In this document: positions 5,887 to 10,735 of the stretch, in pieces
How positions within the stretch are numbered: the first letter of the stretch is position 1
Layout: each line of letters starts with the position of its first letter
Source of the DNA: Bacteroidota bacterium
GTDB taxonomy: Bacteria > Bacteroidota > Bacteroidia > UKL13-3
Assembly (NCBI GenBank): GCA_004293295.1
Contig: RDYC01000236.1
Coordinates: 1 to 10,735 of the forward strand
Direction of reading: 5' to 3'
DNA length: 10,735 nt
Notes under the pieces: generated by a model
The model's database searches: none
Told to the model about the DNA's origin: nothing
The model's input: only the letters and a program-made list of their open reading frames with translations
Translations under genes and position numbers: made by a program

Positions 5887-6594
5887 ATGAAATATAAAAG
5901 AGTGCTCTTGAAATTAAGCGGTGAAGCTTTAATGGGCTCACAACAATATGGAATTGACCCTAAAATTCTTGAGCAATATGCCGAAGACATCAGGCAAGTA
6001 ATTGAAAAAGGCACACAAGTAGCCATTGTTATTGGTGGAGGAAACATTTTTAGGGGTGTACAGGGAGTTTCGGGTGGTATAGTTGATCGCGCCCAAGGTG
6101 ATTATATGGGCATGTTAGCCACCGTAATAAACGCAATGGCCTTGCAAGGCGCACTGGAAAAAGCCGGAATAAAAACACGATTACAAAGTGCGATTAAAAT
6201 GGAACAAATTTGTGAGCCGTTTATTCGCAGAAGAGCGATGCGCCATTTAGAAAAAGGGCGTGTAGTTATTTTTGGAGCAGGTACAGGTAACCCTTACTTT
6301 ACCACAGATACCGCAGCTAGTTTACGTGCGGTTGAAATAGAAGCTAACTTGGTATTAAAGGGTACACGGGTTGATGGCATTTATACAGCTGACCCTGAAA
6401 AAGACCCTAACGCGGTGCGTTATGAGCAGGTGAGCTACAGTGAAGTATACGAAAAAGGCTTGAACGTGATGGATTTAACTGCCATTACGCTTTGCCAAGA
6501 AAATAAACTACCAATTGTAGTTTTTGATATGAACAAGGCTGGAAATTTTTTAGAGGTTTGCGAAGGAAAACCGGTAGGAACATTAGTAAGTTAA
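5887..6594 (+). CDS. pyrH: UMP kinase
   Basis: Phosphorylates UMP to UDP with ATP in pyrimidine nucleotide synthesis; it is a hexameric amino-acid-kinase-fold enzyme unrelated to eukaryotic UMP/CMP kinase. Motifs are KLSGEALMG (9-17), VIGGGNIFRG (48-57), DRAQGDYMGM (67-76) and the nucleotide-binding loop GAGTGNPYFTTDTAA (130-144), followed by KGTRVDGIYTADPEKDP. It has 235 residues from the ATG at 5887, close to the usual 235-241. An in-frame TTG at 5854 would add 11 residues (MQIAGNYNQSN) and has an AGGAG six bases before it. I prefer 5887 because MKYKRVLLKLSGEAL is the standard family N-terminus and the predicted transcription start falls on the AGGAG. It is followed 19 bases later by frr, the widespread pyrH-frr pair. 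rpsB and tsf, common upstream partners elsewhere, are absent here. Confidence 0.97.
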   Translation: MKYKRVLLKLSGEALMGSQQYGIDPKILEQYAEDIRQVIEKGTQVAIVIGGGNIFRGVQGVSGGIVDRAQGDYMGMLATVINAMALQGALEKAGIKTRLQSAIKMEQICEPFIRRRAMRHLEKGRVVIFGAGTGNPYFTTDTAASLRAVEIEANLVLKGTRVDGIYTADPEKDPNAVRYEQVSYSEVYEKGLNVMDLTAITLCQENKLPIVVFDMNKAGNFLEVCEGKPVGTLVS

Positions 6595-6613
6595 CAGTTT
6601 AAATTGAATTGAT

Positions 6614-7180
6614 ATGAGCGATCCACGTTTAAAAAGTGTATTAGATGGTGTAAAAGAAACCATGGACAAAGCCATTGATCATGCAGCAATGGAGTTTAGT
6701 AAAATCCGCGCAGGGAAAGCACATCCCAGCATGCTTGACTCGGTAAAAGTAGAGTATTATGGTGAGTTGGTACCGTTAAGTCAGGTAGCCAATGTAAATA
6801 CCCCTGACGCAAAAACCATTGCTATTCAGCCCTGGGAAAAATCAACGTTACAAGCCATTGAAAAAGGCATCATTATTTCAAACCTTGGTTTTAACCCAAG
6901 CAATGATGGCAGCATGATACGGGTTACATTACCTCCTTTAACTGAAGAGCGCAGAAAAGAAATTGTGAAAAAAGTACGTGTTGAGGCCGAGGCAGCAAAA
7001 GTAACGGTGCGCAATATCCGTAAGGAGGCAAACGAGGGCATTAAGCGCTTGCAAAAGGATGGCCTTCCTGAGGATGAGGCAAAAGTAGGTGAAACGAGTG
7101 TGCAAAAAACCACTGATGCTTACATCAAAAAAATAGATGAATTAACCGCAGCAAAAGAGGCTGAAGTAATGCATGTATAA
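6614..7180 (+). CDS. frr: Ribosome recycling factor
   Basis: With EF-G, splits the post-termination ribosome so that its subunits can be reused. It has 188 residues, slightly longer than the E. coli protein. The sequence matches the family throughout: an N-terminal helix with FSKIRAGKAHPSMLDSVKVEYYG (28-50), the domain II segment VNTPDAKTIAIQPWEKSTLQAIEKGI, SNLGFNPSNDGSMIRVTLPPLTEERRKE (about 89-116), and the long C-terminal helices rich in Lys and Glu (KKVRVEAEAAKVTVRNIRKEANEGIKRL). Domain I is the three-helix bundle and domain II the small beta domain. The ATG at 6614 starts the conserved N-terminus. It lies 19 bases after pyrH with no promoter match between them, so cotranscription is likely. 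An intrinsic terminator begins right after its stop codon. Confidence 0.98.
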   Translation: MSDPRLKSVLDGVKETMDKAIDHAAMEFSKIRAGKAHPSMLDSVKVEYYGELVPLSQVANVNTPDAKTIAIQPWEKSTLQAIEKGIIISNLGFNPSNDGSMIRVTLPPLTEERRKEIVKKVRVEAEAAKVTVRNIRKEANEGIKRLQKDGLPEDEAKVGETSVQKTTDAYIKKIDELTAAKEAEVMHV

Positions 7181-7208
7181 TGGCCTATTTTTAAATAGCC
7201 ATTTTTTT
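7181..7208 (+). terminator. Intrinsic terminator of pyrH-frr
   Basis: Immediately after the frr stop, TGGCCTATTT (7181-7190) pairs with AAATAGCCA (7193-7201) with one bulged C, followed by an unbroken run of seven T (7202-7208). This is the clearest rho-independent terminator in the window. Its T-run also forms part of a promoter-like element for the next gene. Confidence 0.85.
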
Positions 7209-7238
7209 GCTTTATATTTACTTGCCAATTTTAATTTG
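7206..7238 (+). promoter_or_regulatory. Promoter-like match before the GT51 fusion gene
   Basis: TTTG (7206-7209), a 21-nt spacer and TTAATTTG (7231-7238) fit the Bacteroidota pattern with one mismatch, using the same TTnnTTTG -7 variant as acpP and pyk. The last base of the -7 box is the first base of the assumed GTG start codon, so the promoter and this start cannot both be right. Either the match is accidental or translation begins further downstream. Confidence 0.3.
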
Positions 7239-9277
7239 TGATTAATACCAATCGCATAAAAAAAATCTCTCTAACACTGGCCAAAGTAGCCGGTGTTTTT
7301 TTCATTGTTGCTGTTTTACTTTTTTTTGCTTTCAGAAATTTACTGCTGGATAAGGCCATTAAACGAGTGAGCAATAAGCTTAAAGTTAATTATCATGCTA
7401 GTTTACACATTCAAGAGGCCACGTTTTCCGGTATCACAACGGTTGAAATAACAAACCTAAGCTTGGTTCCAGAACAGCATGATAGCATTTTATATATCGG
7501 CCACCTTCAAACCAGTATTAAGCTTTGGTATGCCTTGTTTTTTGATTTCCGCTTAAATGAATTGGTGGTTAAGGATGGTTTTTTAAATTTGGTCAAAGAC
7601 GAGAGGGGGCGAAATATTGACGGATTTTTAAGCACAAAAGACAGTAGCCAAAATGATGTCCAAGCAAAAACTGCAGGGGCCATTTCAAGCAATACCAACT
7701 TTGCCAAATCCGCCTATAAACTTATTAGCAAAATACTCAATTTTATACCTGCTGATGTTGCCGTGAATAATGTTGCTCTTACTATTAAAGATGGCAACCA
7801 AATGGTTTCCTTTAATATGAAGGAGTTCTTATTGTTATCGGAAAAACTGGAGTCCAACATTATTGTCAGCAGCACCAAGGATAGCTTGTCGTCAGCACAA
7901 ATAGAACAACATTGGCGGGTTATTGGCTCGGCAAATCCCGGTAAAAAACGTGCCGATTTAAGGTTTTTTAATACAGATACCGGTAAGGTATTTGTACCAT
8001 ATGTACAGGACCGTTTTAACTTGATTACAGGATTTGACAGTATTCGGTTAAAACTTGATGAAATTGACTTGGATGACGACCAACTGTTAATAAAGGGCTT
8101 GGCAAGTACCACCAATTTTTTAATCAACCACCCTAAAATTGCTAAAAAAGACGTGGTGATTGAGCGTGCCGAGTTTGACTATGTGTTTGTGTTAGGAAGC
8201 AATTTTGTTTCGTTAGATAGCTCTTCAACGGTTCGGTTCAATAAAATTTCTTTCCATCCCTTTATTAAATACCAGCGTGGTCCGGACACAACCTATCAAT
8301 TAAATGTTATTCTAAACAAAACCACTGCCCAAAATTTTATTTATTCCCTTCCCGAAGGTCTGTTTACCCATTTTAAAGGAATGGAAGCGGAGGGCTCCTT
8401 TAGTTACCGCTTAGACTTTTTATACAATGAGAATAAACCTCAGGAGCTTATTTTTGATAGCAAACTGGAAAAAGAAAACTTGCGTATTACAAAGTATGGT
8501 GAAGCCAATTTGAATAAATTAAACAATGACTTTACCCATGTGGTGGTTGAAAATGGCAGACCCCAACGGCATATTGAAGTCTCCTACAGTAATCCAAATT
8601 TTATTCCAACTGACCAGATCTCTCCTTTATTAAAAAAGGCAGTATTAACAACTGAAGACCCTTCGTTTTTTTACCATCGTGGATTTATTGATGAGGCTTT
8701 CAGACAGTCTATCATAAAAAACATTCGCAAACGAAAATTTGCACGAGGTGCAAGCACCATTAGCATGCAGTTAATAAAGAACGTGTTTTTAACCCGTGAA
8801 AAAACGTTATCAAGGAAACTTGAAGAAATACTACTGGTTTATATTTTAGAAAACAACCGATTGAGCAGCAAGGACAGAATGTTTGAAGTATATTTAAACA
8901 TTATAGAATGGGGGCCCAATGTTTATGGAATTGGTGAAGCAGCGCAGTTCTATTTTAATAAATCCGCATCCTCACTCACTTTAAGTGAAGCACTTTATTT
9001 GGCGATTATTATTCCTAGCCCGAAAAAATTTATGTGGCGTTTTGGTAAAGATGGGCAGCTAAAAGACCATGTTGGAAGGCACTTTAACTCGTTGGCCGGT
9101 TTAATGATAAGAAGAAACGTGCTTACCCCGGAAGACACCGTAGGATTAACACATAAAATAACCATAAGTGGCCCTGCTAAAGGATTTATTAAAATAACGG
9201 CTGATACTTTGGTTAACGATAGTATTATTATTGATGAAAACGGCCTGATTTTACCTGTAGACGAAGATGAACAGTAA
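7238..9277 (+). CDS. Membrane-anchored AsmA-like/GT51 peptidoglycan glycosyltransferase
   Basis: Predicted to polymerise glycan strands from lipid II on the periplasmic side of the inner membrane. One N-terminal membrane segment (about 15-36) follows a lysine-containing tail. Residues about 45-132 resemble the N-terminal module of AsmA-like proteins: alternating LHIQEATFSG...VEITNLSL, SILYIGHLQTSIKLW, LNELVVKDGFLNLVKDERGRNIDGF. A beta-rich region to about 450 is unassigned. The GT51 domain (about 455-630) has all motifs: TTEDPSFFYHRGF with catalytic Glu473, RGASTISMQLIKN (503-515), SRKLEEILLVYILENN with Glu530, MFEVYLNIIEWGPNVYGIGEAAQFYF (548-573) and YLAIIIPSPKKF. No transpeptidase domain is present, so it is monofunctional in chemistry but far longer than an MtgA-type enzyme (about 240 aa). 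The GTG start at 7238 is assumed because it gives a sensible membrane anchor. The 3' end overlaps the next gene by 11 nt. Confidence 0.85.
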   Translation: MINTNRIKKISLTLAKVAGVFFIVAVLLFFAFRNLLLDKAIKRVSNKLKVNYHASLHIQEATFSGITTVEITNLSLVPEQHDSILYIGHLQTSIKLWYALFFDFRLNELVVKDGFLNLVKDERGRNIDGFLSTKDSSQNDVQAKTAGAISSNTNFAKSAYKLISKILNFIPADVAVNNVALTIKDGNQMVSFNMKEFLLLSEKLESNIIVSSTKDSLSSAQIEQHWRVIGSANPGKKRADLRFFNTDTGKVFVPYVQDRFNLITGFDSIRLKLDEIDLDDDQLLIKGLASTTNFLINHPKIAKKDVVIERAEFDYVFVLGSNFVSLDSSSTVRFNKISFHPFIKYQRGPDTTYQLNVILNKTTAQNFIYSLPEGLFTHFKGMEAEGSFSYRLDFLYNENKPQELIFDSKLEKENLRITKYGEANLNKLNNDFTHVVVENGRPQRHIEVSYSNPNFIPTDQISPLLKKAVLTTEDPSFFYHRGFIDEAFRQSIIKNIRKRKFARGASTISMQLIKNVFLTREKTLSRKLEEILLVYILENNRLSSKDRMFEVYLNIIEWGPNVYGIGEAAQFYFNKSASSLTLSEALYLAIIIPSPKKFMWRFGKDGQLKDHVGRHFNSLAGLMIRRNVLTPEDTVGLTHKITISGPAKGFIKITADTLVNDSIIIDENGLILPVDEDEQ

Positions 9278-10688
9278 GCTGCAGAACAATTGGCACATCT
9301 TGTTTTTGGCGTTACTTTGCGCAGCACTTGTTGTTTTTAAATGGGAAGCATTACACCTGCCATTTTTTTGGGATGAAGCATGGGTGTATATGCCTGCTAT
9401 ACGAACCATGGCAGAACAAGGCCCAAGCATAATGCCGGCAAGCATTGACCCTGATTTGTACACAGGGCACCCCTTGTTGTTTTATTTCATGGCATCAGTG
9501 TGGATTAAATTTTGGGGCTACAGCTTACCCATTGCACATAGTTTACCGCTGCTCATTTCTATTGCATTACTTATTAGCGTTTATGTGTTGGCTGTTTGGT
9601 TAACCCAAAATAAATTTACTGGCATACTGGCCTCATTATTGGTTGGCATTCAGCCCATTTTTCTGGCACAAAGCACGTATTTGCTCATAGAAGTATGGTT
9701 AGGCTTGCTTTTCGTCTGGTCGTTCTATTTTTACTTTAATCAGAAATGGAAAGCATTTGCCATTTGCATGGTATTAGCCTTATGGAGTAAGGAGAGCGCA
9801 TTTACACTAATTCCTGCCTTTGGCTTAATAGCCATATACCAAACCATGACTAAACAACTTTCAAGCGGCCAAATGCTAAAGTTGTTCGGTTTAATTGCCT
9901 GTTGCTTTGTAGTTGGCTTTAGTTTTTTTGTTATACAAAAGGCAAAATTAGGCTGGTACTTTTTTCCCAGGCATGCAAACTGGATTAATCTAGACGAAAC
10001 TTGGGATAAATTTAATGCCTCCTTATTCACCTTGTTTGTTGCACAAGGGCGTTCAATTATGCTAATTATCACCCTAGCCATATTTACTTTTGTTTATATA
10101 AAACACAACCATAGATTTACTAAACAACAACAACAGTTTTTGGTTGGAACTTTAATTTTTACTTTTGGATTCATTCTTTTCGCATCCATTAATTTTTTCT
10201 CTCCTCGTTATCTATTTGGTGCTTTACCTTTATTGTTAACTAGTGCTGCTTTGCTGATAAGCACGCTTAAGTTTAAGTATCATCAAGCTGCTTTCATTTT
10301 CATTTTCTCCATACTTGGCTCTATTAATATTAACGAGAGCTTGAATGGAAAAAAATGGGGCGATGTTGAACTAAGCTATGTGCACTTATTAAAAGCCCAA
10401 ATTGATTTTACTAACTATTTTACGGCACATGTTAACACCGAAAAAACGTACGCCCCGTTTTTAATGTGCGTTAACCTAACCAACACTTTTGCCGGTATGG
10501 TAACTAAGCCTTTGCCTAACATCACTGTTTTAAGCACAGATAGTGCAATTGTATATTATGTTCGGATACCAAATGAGCTTGATGATCATGTAGAACAACT
10601 CATACAAAACAATAAGGTTAAACTCGTTAAACGAATTGTTGAGCACCAAGCTTGGGTGGAACTTTACAAAAAAAATGACAATAATTAG
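9267..10688 (+). CDS. GT-C fold membrane glycosyltransferase (PMT/ArnT-like, GT39/GT83 type)
   Basis: Polytopic inner-membrane protein of 473 residues. It probably moves a sugar from a polyprenyl-phosphate donor to an acceptor on the periplasmic side. Membrane segments are visible from residue 10 to about 365 (for example 10-24, 88-112, 117-135, 138-158, and several between 165 and 360). The first loop holds the GT-C signature FFWDEAWVY with Asp36-Glu37, the catalytic acidic pair of the family, followed by DPDLYTGHPLLFYF, which matches the usual G-H/P-P-L segment. WSKESAF lies in a later loop. The soluble C-terminal part (about 370-473) is short and not recognised. The acceptor (lipid A, a glycan or a protein) cannot be told from sequence. 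The ATG lies inside the 3' end of the GT51 gene (ATGAACAGTAA), so translation is probably coupled. Confidence 0.8.
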   Translation: MNSKLQNNWHILFLALLCAALVVFKWEALHLPFFWDEAWVYMPAIRTMAEQGPSIMPASIDPDLYTGHPLLFYFMASVWIKFWGYSLPIAHSLPLLISIALLISVYVLAVWLTQNKFTGILASLLVGIQPIFLAQSTYLLIEVWLGLLFVWSFYFYFNQKWKAFAICMVLALWSKESAFTLIPAFGLIAIYQTMTKQLSSGQMLKLFGLIACCFVVGFSFFVIQKAKLGWYFFPRHANWINLDETWDKFNASLFTLFVAQGRSIMLIITLAIFTFVYIKHNHRFTKQQQQFLVGTLIFTFGFILFASINFFSPRYLFGALPLLLTSAALLISTLKFKYHQAAFIFIFSILGSININESLNGKKWGDVELSYVHLLKAQIDFTNYFTAHVNTEKTYAPFLMCVNLTNTFAGMVTKPLPNITVLSTDSAIVYYVRIPNELDDHVEQLIQNNKVKLVKRIVEHQAWVELYKKNDNN

Positions 10689-10715
10689 TATAATTGCTAT
10701 TCAATAGCCCTCTTT

Positions 10716-10735
10716 ATGCAAAAACTATCTATAAT
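10716..10735 (+). CDS. Start of a further gene, possibly a GT2 glycosyltransferase (partial)
   Basis: The ATG at 10716-10718 opens a frame that runs off the window and encodes MQKLSI plus a partial codon. Many family 2 glycosyltransferases begin with this kind of sequence (K-L-S-I-I-I-P-V-Y-N), and such genes often sit beside GT-C transferases, supplying their polyprenyl-phosphate-sugar donor. Only six residues are visible, so this is a suggestion from start sequence and context. It lies 27 bases after the preceding stop. Confidence 0.35.

Noticed and set aside
10696..10708. Small hairpin GCTAT-TCA-ATAGC after the GT-C gene
   Set aside because: Only five base pairs, AT-rich and without a T-run; too weak to call a terminator, and the next gene seems to start 8 bases later.
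1..10735. CRISPR arrays, tRNA or rRNA genes, insertion sequences, toxin or defence genes
   Set aside because: No repeated spacer pattern, cloverleaf, rRNA-like sequence, transposase or defence motif was seen; nearly all bases belong to identified housekeeping or envelope genes.

Overview
The window looks like chromosomal core-genome DNA from a member of the Bacteroidota, probably AT-rich and free-living or environmental. I base this on four things: an IPExxxVDY-family protein next to pyruvate kinase, which is a Bacteroidota neighbourhood; starts that almost all lack Shine-Dalgarno sequences and have A/T-rich leaders; several upstream matches to the Bacteroidota promoter (TTG/TTTG, about 20 nt, then TAnnTTTG or a close variant); and a Bacteroidota-type AsmA-like/GT51 transglycosylase. 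I see no tRNA, rRNA, CRISPR, phage or insertion-sequence genes. The window is densely coding, and no gene-free stretch exceeds 190 bases.

Layout. Positions 1-81 are non-coding and begin with a perfect 18-bp palindrome. A minus-strand acpP-fabF fatty-acid unit follows (82-1592). Back-to-back promoters at about 1621-1669 separate it from a plus-strand pair, the IPExxxVDY protein and pyruvate kinase (1718-3683). A 16-bp perfect hairpin at 3744-3778 closes pyk against the convergent minus-strand pair of a CstB-like persulfide dioxygenase/rhodanese protein and purE (3789-5700). A 186-base divergent spacer leads to plus-strand pyrH-frr (UMP kinase and ribosome recycling factor, 5887-7180), ended by an intrinsic terminator at 7181-7208. 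The right part is an envelope unit: a membrane-anchored AsmA-like/GT51 peptidoglycan glycosyltransferase fusion (7238-9277), an 11-nt-overlapping GT-C membrane glycosyltransferase (9267-10688), and the first codons of a further gene (10716 onward), possibly a GT2 glycosyltransferase.

How the genes fit together. Most are housekeeping: fatty-acid elongation, glycolysis, purine and pyrimidine synthesis, translation recycling and sulfide detoxification. The least understood part is the envelope module, where a GT51 domain sits behind a large AsmA-like periplasmic region and is translationally coupled to a polyprenol-phosphate-sugar type transferase. Pyruvate kinase carries the residue set linked to K+-independent activity. 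I found no clear evidence for a wholly new system; the fusion protein, the regulatory overlaps and the edge palindrome are the points worth a second look.
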